Source of the DNA: Candidatus Aegiribacteria sp.
GTDB lineage: Bacteria > Fermentibacterota > Fermentibacteria > Fermentibacterales > Fermentibacteraceae
Assembly (NCBI GenBank): GCA_021107345.1
Contig: JAIOSX010000236.1
Span: forward strand, 1-12,493
DNA length: 12,493 bases
Direction of reading: 5' to 3'
Below are positions 1 to 6,295 of this stretch, one piece after another. Position 1 is the first letter of the stretch. Every line of letters starts with the position of its first letter. The translations under genes were made by a program, and so were the position numbers. Under the pieces are notes generated by a model that was not told the DNA's origin, did not search any database, and saw only the letters and a list, made by a program, of their open reading frames with translations.

Positions 1-195
1 AGTTGCGAAGCTGTGATTACAATGCTATCATTAATAGTGTATTTCCTGTATCCAATTGAAAGGAACAGGGAATATTTCCACCGGATCTGTCTTCCCGGAC
101 TTGGTGGGCTTGTCAGGGACGGCATGATTTGCATATTTCCCTGTGATCATCGGATAGACGGTATGTTTGCTGCAGCCTGGAGGAGAGATCAGTGA
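1..195 (+). CDS. rsmB: C-terminal fragment of RsmB/Sun-family 16S rRNA (cytosine-C5) methyltransferase (5' truncated by window edge)
   Basis: The frame is open from base 1 and ends at TGA 193-195, giving 64 residues of a protein that begins outside the window. The end reads ...VRDGMICIFPCDHRIDGMFAAAWRRDQ in pattern: a DG turn, a hydrophobic strand ending in P, then H..DG.FAA..RR. This matches the C-terminus of RsmB/Sun methyltransferases, which typically end in a P-H-x-x-x-DGFFAA-like strand that closes the Rossmann fold. RsmB methylates C967 (E. coli numbering) of 16S rRNA using SAM. The catalytic Cys motifs lie upstream and cannot be checked. The next gene starts inside this stop codon (GTGA overlap), and rsmB followed by PASTA and rpe genes is a familiar order, which supports the call. 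Identification rests on a short tail, so it is good but not certain. Confidence 0.72.
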   Translation, partial: SCEAVITMLSLIVYFLYPIERNREYFHRICLPGLGGLVRDGMICIFPCDHRIDGMFAAAWRRDQ

Positions 196-953
196 AACCA
201 CTTCTAAGATATACTATTCTGGCAGTATCTGCTGCGATACTTGCCTTTGTTACAGGTTCGATTCTGGCGCCCTCCATTTTTAGAACTCCAAGATTCATCT
301 CATCAATCGGAGCTGCTTCCGCGCCCGTGACTGTTCCCGATGTTACAGGTCTTTCAAGGCAGGATGCCCAGCGCTTCATAGAATCTGCGAACCTGGTCCT
401 TGCCGGCCAGTGGTCGGAATACGGCCCGATGGAAACCATGGGAAGTGTGATAAGGCAGGATCCGCCTCCCGGAGCGATGACACCGAGGGGAGCCCCGGTA
501 AGTATTTTCTGGAATATCGGCCCGCTTTACAGGCCTTATTATCCCGATTCACTGCTGGGTCTATTCGCTGTTGAAGCTGAGGAGGAGATCGCCGACTGGC
601 AGCTGTATTCCATCGGAAGAAGCTGGATGCCCCACCCCTCCGTTCCGGAGGGAATGGTTATCGGTGTATGTCCGAGGCAGTATGACAGCCTCACAGTCAC
701 AACACCTGTAAGACTTCTTGTGTCAACAGGATGGGATGGCATTCCACGTTTCATCGGACTTTCTGTTACCGTTGCCCGGGAGATCGCGCAGAACAACAAC
801 CTCATCCCGGTGATTGAGGAAAGGGTAACCGGTGATATTCTCCAGGACGGAATGGTCATTGAGCAAATGATTCCTGCAGGTTCTCGGTATACTCCGGGTG
901 ATTCAATAAAGCTGGTTGTTGGGAAAATAAACAACGAATGGGGAACCTGGTAA
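192..953 (+). CDS. Membrane-anchored PASTA-domain protein (three PASTA repeats, no kinase domain)
   Basis: 253 residues from a GTG start. GGAG at about 179-184 gives a fitting ribosome binding site, and the start overlaps the preceding stop by 4 bases. Residues about 5-25 are a single hydrophobic segment after a K/R-containing N-terminus, so this is a signal anchor with the bulk outside the cytoplasm. Three PASTA-like units follow: about 44-110 (begins VPDVTGLSRQDAQ, with the QDPPPG turn), about 114-180 (a diverged copy with MVIGVCPRQYDS) and about 182-246 (begins IPRFIGLSVTVAREIA, with EQMIPAGSRYTPGD). PASTA domains bind muropeptides or other cell-wall ligands, usually as the extracellular part of PrkC-type Ser/Thr kinases or PBPs. 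Here there is no kinase or transpeptidase domain. The position between rsmB and rpe is where prkC sits in Firmicutes. Function in wall sensing or binding is inferred. Confidence 0.87.
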   Translation: MKPLLRYTILAVSAAILAFVTGSILAPSIFRTPRFISSIGAASAPVTVPDVTGLSRQDAQRFIESANLVLAGQWSEYGPMETMGSVIRQDPPPGAMTPRGAPVSIFWNIGPLYRPYYPDSLLGLFAVEAEEEIADWQLYSIGRSWMPHPSVPEGMVIGVCPRQYDSLTVTTPVRLLVSTGWDGIPRFIGLSVTVAREIAQNNNLIPVIEERVTGDILQDGMVIEQMIPAGSRYTPGDSIKLVVGKINNEWGTW

Positions 954-1603
954 TGGGGAGAGTCATGATAGCCCCTTCAGTTCTGGGGTGTGATCAGGGA
1001 AATCTCTCAGATGAAGCCCTTGCCCTTCAGGTGGCCGGAGCTGATATGATTCACCTTGATGTGATGGACGGAGTGTTTGTACCGGTACTTACCGTGGGTG
1101 CCGGTATTGCGGCCTCGATTATCCGTCGTGTCGACATACCGGTTGACGCGCACCTTATGGTTCAAAAACCCTCCCATCTGATTAATGCCTTCGCGGATGC
1201 GGGATGCAGTTACATCACAGTGCATGCTGAGGTTACTTCTCATCTTGACAGGCTGCTTCAACAGATCAGATCCGCAGGTTCAAGAGCGGGTGTGGCGGTG
1301 AATCCTTCGACACCTGTTGATTTTCTCAGATGGGTTGCACCTGCCGTGGATCTTGTCCTTATCATGACAGTCAATCCCGGTTATGGGGGGCAGGAGCATC
1401 TGGAGTACGTACATGATAAGATACAGGAATCAAGACGCATCCTTGACTGCAACGGCGGGAACGGAGCACTGATATCGGTGGACGGCGGAGTCAGCGACGC
1501 AAACGCGGAAAAACTCAGATCGGCTGGAGCTGATATTCTGGTTTCAGGTTCTTTTGTAACGGGCTCCAACGATCCGGCTGCGGCCATTGAAAAACTAAGA
1601 TGA
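953..1603 (+). CDS. rpe: Ribulose-phosphate 3-epimerase
   Basis: Interconverts D-ribulose 5-phosphate and D-xylulose 5-phosphate in the pentose phosphate pathway; a cytosolic metal-dependent TIM barrel. Family motifs appear in order: IAPSVL at the first strand, HLDVMDG with metal-binding His and Asp, DAHLMV with metal His, HAEVTSH, VAVNPSTP, the VNPGYGGQ phosphate loop, and ISVDGGV with the catalytic Asp, followed by the SGSFV phosphate grip. At 216 residues it is near the usual 215-230. The start is uncertain. ATG 953 overlaps the previous stop (TAATG); ATG 965 has the better GGGGAG ribosome site and would give MIAPSVL as the N-terminus; ATG 938 is also in frame. One oddity is that the usual FVPN after the DVMDG motif reads FVPV, with Asn replaced by Val. 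The flanking genes overlap, so it is cotranscribed. Confidence 0.95.
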   Translation: MGRVMIAPSVLGCDQGNLSDEALALQVAGADMIHLDVMDGVFVPVLTVGAGIAASIIRRVDIPVDAHLMVQKPSHLINAFADAGCSYITVHAEVTSHLDRLLQQIRSAGSRAGVAVNPSTPVDFLRWVAPAVDLVLIMTVNPGYGGQEHLEYVHDKIQESRRILDCNGGNGALISVDGGVSDANAEKLRSAGADILVSGSFVTGSNDPAAAIEKLR

Positions 1604-1935
1604 AACGGATTACATTCATTGCATTGATTGCCGTGCTTTTATCCGGATGCACTCGCGAAAGTACACAGCTGATTGATCAGGAAGAAATGGACAGAATAAG
1701 GGGAGATCTCAATGCCCAGGCCTGCCTGTCCAGAATTGATTCCCTAGGATTTGAGATTGACAGTATTCTGTATTATGCTGGTATTAACGAAGATGACAGG
1801 CCATTGACGGAATTACTTCCGGATTCAATACCTGTATGTCCTGTTTCAGGTCTGGATTACATTATCAATGAAACCGAATCTGAAGTCACTATTACCTGCC
1901 CGTCGGGGCACGGATCACTGACAGTAGAAAAATAA
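1600..1935 (+). CDS. Small lipoprotein with C-terminal paired-Cys pilin-like module
   Basis: 111 residues. The start overlaps the rpe stop (ATGA), so it is translationally coupled. The N-terminus has two basic residues, a hydrophobic stretch and the lipobox LLSGC, giving lipid-modified Cys17 and predicting an outer or inner membrane lipoprotein. The middle (about 28-60) is helical and acidic, with a run beginning EEMDRIRGDLNAQ. The C-terminal part has CPVSGLDY, then ITCPSGHGSL. Paired CP..G..Y and CP..HG elements of this kind occur at the C-terminus of type II pseudopilin-like proteins and related small secreted proteins, where they may form a disulphide or a small ribbon. I do not recognise a named family. 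A role in the cell envelope is inferred from the lipobox and from the PASTA gene in the same operon. Confidence 0.82.
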   Translation: MKRITFIALIAVLLSGCTRESTQLIDQEEMDRIRGDLNAQACLSRIDSLGFEIDSILYYAGINEDDRPLTELLPDSIPVCPVSGLDYIINETESEVTITCPSGHGSLTVEK

Positions 1936-1948
1936 GCTTACAGAGTGC

Positions 1949-1977
1949 TTGTACTATTCCACTAAATAGTGTATAGT
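1949..1977 (+). promoter_or_regulatory. Candidate sigma70-type promoter for the ffh-yraN operon
   Basis: A -10 element TATAGT (1972-1977, 5 of 6 to consensus) lies 17 bases after TTGTAC (1949-1954, weak -35). It starts 14 bases after the lipoprotein stop and about 69 bases before ffh. The spacer contains a dyad: ACTAT (1953-1957) and CACTA (1960-1964) mirrored by TAGTG (1967-1971) and ATAGT (1973-1977). The symmetry covers the spacer and the -10 box. Predicted transcription start is near 1983-1985. Confidence 0.5.
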
Positions 1978-1982
1978 TGCAT

Positions 1983-2011
1983 GCTCTGCTGATTGTTGCA
2001 TAAAGCAGAGC
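1983..2011 (+). promoter_or_regulatory. Leader hairpin upstream of ffh
   Basis: GCTCTGCT (1983-1990) and AGCAGAGC (2004-2011) are perfect 8-base inverted repeats around a 13-base loop. The stem would sit at the very 5' end of the message predicted from the promoter at 1949-1977. It is followed by GGTAAAAACG rather than a U-tract, so an intrinsic terminator is unlikely. An mRNA-stabilising 5' stem, an attenuation element or a binding site is possible. The GGAGGA ribosome site of ffh (2035-2040) remains free. Confidence 0.4.
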
Positions 2012-2045
2012 GGTAAAAACGATTAAGGTACTGTGGAGGAACAAT

Positions 2046-3365
2046 TTGTTTGAAGATCTGACTAACAGGCTCTCCGATGCTTTCAGGAAGCTGACAGGCA
2101 GGGGAGTGCTTACGGAATCTGATGTTGCGCAGGCCATGAGGCAGGTGCGTCGCGCACTGCTTGAAGCCGATGTTAACTTCAAGGTTGCCAGGCAGTTTGT
2201 CAGTGACGTGAGCATGAAGGCTACCGGCGAAAATGTTATGAGGAGTCTCGTCCCGGGGAAACAGGTCATAAAGATCGTTAACGACGAGATCGTTGAGCTT
2301 CTGGGCACCGAGAGATCGTCCCTTCAGCTGTCCGGTAAACCCCCTCTGGTTTATCTCCTGATAGGCCTTCAGGGCTCGGGCAAGACTACAACGGCAGCCA
2401 GGCTTGCCTGGTGGCTTGCGGAGAAGAAGAGCAAGAGGGTTCTTCTTGCAGCCTGTGATCTTCAGAGACCTGCAGCCATTGACCAGCTCGAGAAAATTGC
2501 AGCTGATGCCGGTGCCGGATTTTACTGCCGCAGGGATTCAAAGGATCCGGTGGAGGTTCTGAAAGGCGCCATTAATGAGGCGCGACTCAAGAGTTACGAT
2601 ATCGTGATAGCCGATACCGCAGGCCGGCTCCATGTGGATGATGATCTGATGAGAGAACTTGAATGTGTAAGCAGGGCTGCTCAGGCGTCCGAAACTCTTC
2701 TTGTACTCGATGGGCTTTCCGGCCAGGATGCGGTGAACGTTGCGCTGGAATTCCAGGAGAGGATCGGATTTTCCGGTTCGATCATTACAAAAATGGATGG
2801 CGACTCGAGGGGAGGCGCCGCGCTTTCATTCAGGGCTGTAACCGGTAAACCGATAAAATTCCTTGGAACAGGTGAAAGTGTCGATGGTTTAGAGCCAATG
2901 GACCCTCAGCGGCTTGCCGGCAGAATTCTTGGAATGGGCGATGTTGTAGGGCTGGTTGAGAAAGCTCAGGAAGCGTTCGATATCAAGGAAGCGCAGAAAC
3001 TGGAGAAAAAAATCATCTCCAACTCCTTTACGCTTGAGGACTTTGCGGCACAACTGAAACGCATTCGGAAGATGGGATCCATCACTGACCTCCTGGGAAT
3101 GCTTCCGAAGAACATGAGGCCTTCGGAGATGGATATAGACGAATCCCAGTTTACCAGGACGTCCGCCATTATAGGTTCAATGACCATCAGGGAGAGACAT
3201 CACCCGGAGATAATAAGTGGAAGCAGGAGAAAGAGAATAGCGATGGGCAGCGGCACAAAAGTAAGCGATGTGAATAGGCTGCTGCGGGAATTCAGATCAA
3301 TGAAAAAAATGATGAAGCAGATTCGACCGGGAAAAGGAATAGGAATTCCCGGAATATTCCGCTGA
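2046..3365 (+). CDS. ffh: Signal recognition particle protein Ffh (SRP54 GTPase)
   Basis: 439 residues, near the usual 440-460. TTG start with a strong GGAGGA at 2035-2040; the N-terminus MFEDLTNRL is typical of the family, so the start is secure. N domain about 1-90. In the G domain, GLQGSGKT (107-114) is G1, DLQRPAAIDQL (138-148) follows, DTAGRLHVD (190-198) is G3, GLSGQDAVN (223-231) is the family box, TKMDGDSRGG (248-257) is G4, and LGTGE (273-277) is G5. The Met-rich M domain (about 300-430) includes RERHHPEII and GSRRKRIAMGSGTKVSDVNRL in two blocks, the SRP RNA-binding helix-turn-helix region. It binds 4.5S/6S SRP RNA and signal peptides and docks with FtsY to deliver nascent membrane proteins. 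It heads the operon, with rpsP 15 bases downstream. No SRP RNA gene was recognised in the window. Confidence 0.97.
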   Translation: MFEDLTNRLSDAFRKLTGRGVLTESDVAQAMRQVRRALLEADVNFKVARQFVSDVSMKATGENVMRSLVPGKQVIKIVNDEIVELLGTERSSLQLSGKPPLVYLLIGLQGSGKTTTAARLAWWLAEKKSKRVLLAACDLQRPAAIDQLEKIAADAGAGFYCRRDSKDPVEVLKGAINEARLKSYDIVIADTAGRLHVDDDLMRELECVSRAAQASETLLVLDGLSGQDAVNVALEFQERIGFSGSIITKMDGDSRGGAALSFRAVTGKPIKFLGTGESVDGLEPMDPQRLAGRILGMGDVVGLVEKAQEAFDIKEAQKLEKKIISNSFTLEDFAAQLKRIRKMGSITDLLGMLPKNMRPSEMDIDESQFTRTSAIIGSMTIRERHHPEIISGSRRKRIAMGSGTKVSDVNRLLREFRSMKKMMKQIRPGKGIGIPGIFR

Positions 3366-3380
3366 TATGGAGGTTAAAGT

Positions 3381-3701
3381 TTGGTAATTATCCGTCTAAA
3401 AAGAATGGGAAGCAAGGGAAAGCCTTCCTTCAGAATTGTAGCCGCAGATAGCCGTAAAGCTCCCAGTGGCAGGTTTCTGGAAAGTTTCGGCTACTATGAT
3501 CCCCTTCGCAAACCTTTTGAAGTAAAAGTCGATGAAGAGAAGGTTTTCCACTGGCTCGGCAAAGGAGCTCAGGTATCTGATACAGTGAGAAATCTTCTTC
3601 AGAAAACCGGAACCTGGAAGAAGTGGCACATGCTGTCTTCCGGTGACGGTGAAGTTAAACCGGAAGTAGTTTTCATAAAAGGTGAAAACAGAACTTCGTA
3701 A
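3381..3701 (+). CDS. rpsP: Small ribosomal subunit protein bS16
   Basis: 106 residues from a TTG start. TGGAGG at 3368-3373 is correctly spaced, and no in-frame ATG would preserve the conserved N-terminus MVIIRLKRMGSKGKP. Family features are the RLKRMG(S/R)KGKPSFRIVAADSR core, GRFLESFGYYDPL and the VSDTVRNLLQKTG helix near the C-terminus. bS16 is a primary assembly protein of the 30S 5' domain. A short tail of about 25 residues after the RNL helix ends in KGENRTS and is lineage-variable in this family. The gene lies 15 bases after ffh and 51 bases before khpA, in the standard trmD-operon order. Confidence 0.97.
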   Translation: MVIIRLKRMGSKGKPSFRIVAADSRKAPSGRFLESFGYYDPLRKPFEVKVDEEKVFHWLGKGAQVSDTVRNLLQKTGTWKKWHMLSSGDGEVKPEVVFIKGENRTS

Positions 3702-3752
3702 TTTTCTAGTGCGTTTGCAGGCTGAACTGACATCATAAACTGGAGGGTTCTC

Positions 3753-3983
3753 ATGAAAGAGCTTGTTGAACTTATGGCTAAAATACTTGTTGCAGATCCT
3801 GAAGCTGTTTCTGTTGAAGAAACAGTCGAGGAGGATGTTACCATTTACGAATTGAAGGTAGCCGAGAGCGATCTGGGCAGGGTTATAGGCCGCGAAGGTA
3901 AAATCGCAAAGGGTATGCGACTTATTATCAGATCAGCTGCTGCCCGTCTGGAGCAGAAGGCTACAGTAAGAATTATTGACTGA
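3753..3983 (+). CDS. khpA: KH-domain RNA-binding protein KhpA
   Basis: 76 residues, the full usual size of KhpA (formerly YlqC). ATG preceded by GGAGGG with a 5-base spacer. The start MKELVELMAKILV is the family N-terminal helix. The KH core holds the GxxG loop as VIGREGKIAKGMR (about residues 43-55), followed by the IRSAAAR helix and the terminal VRIID strand. KhpA binds RNA, usually with KhpB/Jag, and affects cell envelope or length in Firmicutes. It sits between rpsP and rimM as in most bacteria with this operon. Its last 8 bases overlap the rimM start, suggesting coupled translation. Confidence 0.95.
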   Translation: MKELVELMAKILVADPEAVSVEETVEEDVTIYELKVAESDLGRVIGREGKIAKGMRLIIRSAAARLEQKATVRIID

Positions 3984-4503
3984 TTCGGAAAGCTCAGTCC
4001 CCGACGATATCGTATATCTCGGGTACGTAGAAAAGACACACGGGCTGAAGGGCGGACTGAGAGTCAGGCTTTTTCTGGGGTATGGAGTTCCCGAGGTTCC
4101 GGCGGGAACGGTGATTCTGCTCAACGGGAACAGACCTCTCACAGTAAGTCGATGCACCTATGGTGGAGGCTCAAGGTTTAATCTTACCTTTGAGGAGATT
4201 GCCAGGGATGATGCCGAGGAATGCATAAACGGCTCAATCTACTTAGCCAGGGATGAAGCCGATGCGAAGATGGGATTCATACCTCTTTACAGTTTTGCAG
4301 GATTGGAGATACTGTCCCGTGGATGCCGCATGAGGATAGTGGATGTCGAACCTGCCGACGCGAATCCTATGCTTCTTGTGGAGAATAATGGAAACAGGTT
4401 TCATGTTCCCGTTATTATGGTGATGAGTGAAGGCTCGATAGACTGGAAGGAAAAAGTTATTGAGCTTGACCTTCCTGAAGGACTGGAAGAGCTTCAGCTG
4501 TGA
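3976..4503 (+). CDS. rimM: Ribosome maturation factor RimM
   Basis: 175 residues, the family's usual length. The N-terminal beta-barrel carries YLGYVEKTHGLKGGLRVRLF (about 14-33), the diagnostic G..xTHGLKG signature. The C-terminal PRC barrel begins near IPLYSFAGLEIL (about 97) and ends with IELDLPEGLEEL, the standard RimM finish. RimM binds ribosomal protein uS19 and assists maturation of the 30S head. The best start is TTG 3976, which overlaps khpA by 8 bases. It has only a weak upstream purine tract, so translation probably depends on coupling to khpA. No ATG or GTG lies between it and the conserved core. Confidence 0.94.
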   Translation: MTDSESSVPDDIVYLGYVEKTHGLKGGLRVRLFLGYGVPEVPAGTVILLNGNRPLTVSRCTYGGGSRFNLTFEEIARDDAEECINGSIYLARDEADAKMGFIPLYSFAGLEILSRGCRMRIVDVEPADANPMLLVENNGNRFHVPVIMVMSEGSIDWKEKVIELDLPEGLEELQL

Positions 4504-4510
4504 TTGGAAC

Positions 4511-4556
4511 TTAGGAGTGTGTCTGCCAATGTTTCATTGTAGGAAAGGCTCCTGAA
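4511..4556 (+). promoter_or_regulatory. trmD: Nested stem-loops in the trmD translation initiation region
   Basis: CAATG (4527-4531), TTT, CATTG (4535-4539) forms a perfect 5-base stem ending one base before the ribosome site AGGAAAGG (4541-4548). An outer pairing of TTAGGAG (4511-4517) with the complement region 4549-4556 (CTCCTGAA, seven pairs plus one bulge-free wobble reading) would enclose the ribosome site up to the base before ATG. The outer stem has a long loop and is uncertain. In E. coli, rimM and trmD are translated far less than the ribosomal genes of the same operon through mRNA structure, so similar control is plausible. Confidence 0.35.
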
Positions 4557-5309
4557 ATGCAGGCAGTCATTGCTACACTGTTCCCGGACCTTTTCGCTCC
4601 ATTTCAGGAATGCGGGATCGTCGGAAGGGCTGTTGAGAAAGGTCTGGTAGATCTTTCTATCCTCGATATCAGAAACAGAGCCATTGACGACAGAGGTTCT
4701 GTTGACGATTACCAGTTCGGCGGCGGCGCCGGTATGCTTTTAAGGCCTGAACCGCTGTTTGAAACATTTGAGCGGATACCCTGGAGGGAAGATGCAAGGG
4801 TCATATTCATGACACCCCAGGGGAGAAGGCTGGATCATGATCTGGCATGTGAACTTGCAGAGTCAGGCAGGATGATAGTATTCTGCGGCAGGTATGGTGG
4901 AATCGATCAAAGGTTCAGGGATACTGTCGTAACCGACGAAATAAGTGTGGGTGATGCGGTGGTATCAGGTGGTGAGATACCGGCCATGTTCCTTCTGGAA
5001 GCGGTGTTCAGATGGCTTCCGGGGGTTCTGGGAAGAATGGAATCCGCTCAATCGGATTCATTCGCTACCGGATTGCTGGACTATCCGAGGTATACAAGAC
5101 CAGCCGATTATAGAGATTTGAAGGTTCCGGAGGTTATTATTTCTGGAAACCATTCGGAGATTGAAGAGTGGAGATTCAGAAAGGCACTGGAGCTGACAAG
5201 AAGAGAACGTCCGGATCTTATAGATTCGGAAAGTGAAGAGAATTTAAGGGAACGCTTTATCCGCTCGTTGCGTTTGGCGGATAGACAGAAGGAGCAGAAG
5301 AATGGATAA
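4557..5309 (+). CDS. trmD: tRNA (guanine-N1)-methyltransferase TrmD
   Basis: 250 residues, the usual length. It makes m1G37 in tRNAs with G36G37, preventing +1 frameshifts, using SAM bound in a trefoil knot. Visible motifs are [17 protein letters not shown] (50-66), TPQGRRLD (86-93), [11 protein letters not shown] (110-120), [13 protein letters not shown] (128-140), LPGVLG (154-159), [16 protein letters not shown] (167-182) and [11 protein letters not shown] (196-206). The proposed catalytic base (E. coli Asp169, here Asp167) and the partner Arg (E. coli Arg154, here Arg152) are kept. The normally conserved Glu of CGRYEGID (E. coli Glu116) is Gly114 here, encoded by GGT, which is two changes away from a Glu codon. 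ATG start with AGGAAAGG upstream. The end overlaps rplS by 8 bases. Confidence 0.97.
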   Translation: MQAVIATLFPDLFAPFQECGIVGRAVEKGLVDLSILDIRNRAIDDRGSVDDYQFGGGAGMLLRPEPLFETFERIPWREDARVIFMTPQGRRLDHDLACELAESGRMIVFCGRYGGIDQRFRDTVVTDEISVGDAVVSGGEIPAMFLLEAVFRWLPGVLGRMESAQSDSFATGLLDYPRYTRPADYRDLKVPEVIISGNHSEIEEWRFRKALELTRRERPDLIDSESEENLRERFIRSLRLADRQKEQKNG

Positions 5310-5664
5310 CATTATCAGAAGTATTGAGTCCTCACAGATAAGGGATGATTATCCCGAGTTCAACACTGGGGACACGGTGAAAATTCACTTTCAGGTTGTA
5401 GAAGGCGAGAAGACCAGAGTACAGATCTTCCAGGGAGTTGTTATTTCCCGCAGGGGAGGCGGAACTTCCGAGACGTTCATGGTAAGAAAAATATCAGGCG
5501 GCGTAAGTATTGAGAGAGTATTCCCGCTCAATTCACCTCTCATCGAGAAGATTGAAGTAACCAGAGCAGGGAAGGTCCGCAGATCCAAACTCTTCTACCT
5601 TCGCAACAAAACAGGTAAGGCCGCACGGATCAAAGAGAAGAAGACATTCGGCGCCAGGAAATAG
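5302..5664 (+). CDS. rplS: Large ribosomal subunit protein bL19
   Basis: 120 residues, within the usual 113-125. ATG start inside the trmD 3' end, with AAGGAG at 5289-5294 and a 7-base spacer. The family core is clear: [70 protein letters not shown] and the closing [11 protein letters not shown]. bL19 lies at the 30S-50S interface near bridge B8. Its stop (TAG 5662-5664) is followed at once by the rnhB reading frame, with AGGAAA in its last codons (5656-5661) as a possible ribosome site for rnhB. Confidence 0.97.
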   Translation: MDNIIRSIESSQIRDDYPEFNTGDTVKIHFQVVEGEKTRVQIFQGVVISRRGGGTSETFMVRKISGGVSIERVFPLNSPLIEKIEVTRAGKVRRSKLFYLRNKTGKAARIKEKKTFGARK

Positions 5665-5674
5665 TACTACGGAT

Positions 5675-6295
5675 ATTAATCTTCACCTGTTCGATGAAAA
5701 TTTCCGATCGAAGTATCCCGTATTCGCGGGAATCGATGAGGCGGGGAGAGGTCCCCATGCCGGCCCCCTTATAGCGGCAGCGGTAATGTTTCCCCCGGAT
5801 ACTGTTCTGAAGGGTGTCAACGACAGCAAGAAGCTTTCCGACAGTAAGCGCAGGCAGCTCTTCCCGGTGATAATCGAAGAATCAAAATACTTCTCAACAG
5901 GTATTGTCGAATCTACTGAGATCGACACAGTGGGTATGGCTGAAGCCGTGCGCCTTTCCTTTACGCGAACTGCCGGTGCACTGGGTATACCTGTTGATCT
6001 CTTTCTCATCGATGGCCTTCCGGTAAAGAATTTGAACATCCCCGCAGAATTCATTGTAAAAGGTGATTCAAAAAGCCTTTCAATTGCTGCTGCCAGTATA
6101 ATCGCAAAGGTCACGAGAGATGATATCATGATAGAGGCTGACAGGAAGTATCCAGGATACGGCTTCGCTTCCAATAAGGGTTACGGCACGAAAGACCATA
6201 TTAAAGCCATCAGTAAACTTGGCCCTTCCCCGATTCACAGGATGTCCTTCGCTCCCATGAAGAATGATATACAGCTGAGGTTTCGCTTTGAGTGA
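5675..6295 (+). CDS. rnhB: Ribonuclease HII with a non-canonical start codon
   Basis: Cleaves RNA in RNA/DNA hybrids, including single ribonucleotides. Catalytic residues counted from ATT 5675: GIDEAGRGP gives Asp21 and Glu22 (5732-5758), LIDGL gives Asp113, and KVTRDDIM gives Asp149. Also present are DSKKL, SIAAASIIAK and YPGYGFASNKGYGT..H. The first ATG in frame (5786) would remove Asp21/Glu22 and give 169 residues, so it cannot be the functional start. The frame is open well upstream, into rplS, but has no ATG, GTG or TTG between the rplS stop and GIDEAGRG. Candidates are ATT 5675, CTG 5687 or ACG 5669; the last has the best spacing from AGGAAA 5656-5661. From ATT the protein has 206 residues, matching the family. 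A one-base assembly error (an extra A in the run 5697-5700 would bring ATG 5694 into frame) is the alternative. Its end overlaps yraN by 8 bases. Confidence 0.9.
   Translation: MNLHLFDENFRSKYPVFAGIDEAGRGPHAGPLIAAAVMFPPDTVLKGVNDSKKLSDSKRRQLFPVIIEESKYFSTGIVESTEIDTVGMAEAVRLSFTRTAGALGIPVDLFLIDGLPVKNLNIPAEFIVKGDSKSLSIAAASIIAKVTRDDIMIEADRKYPGYGFASNKGYGTKDHIKAISKLGPSPIHRMSFAPMKNDIQLRFRFE

Noticed and set aside
539..934. Minus-strand frame of 131 codons opposite the PASTA gene
   Set aside because: Composition is a mirror of the PASTA codons, with no motif; the plus-strand gene has domains, a ribosome site and operon overlaps.
1983..2011. The ffh leader stem as an intrinsic terminator
   Set aside because: No U-tract follows (GGTAAAAACG), and it lies after the predicted start of the ffh operon.
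5786..6295. ATG 5786 as the true start of RNase HII
   Set aside because: It would remove the catalytic Asp-Glu pair in GIDEAGRGP, which is encoded in frame just upstream.
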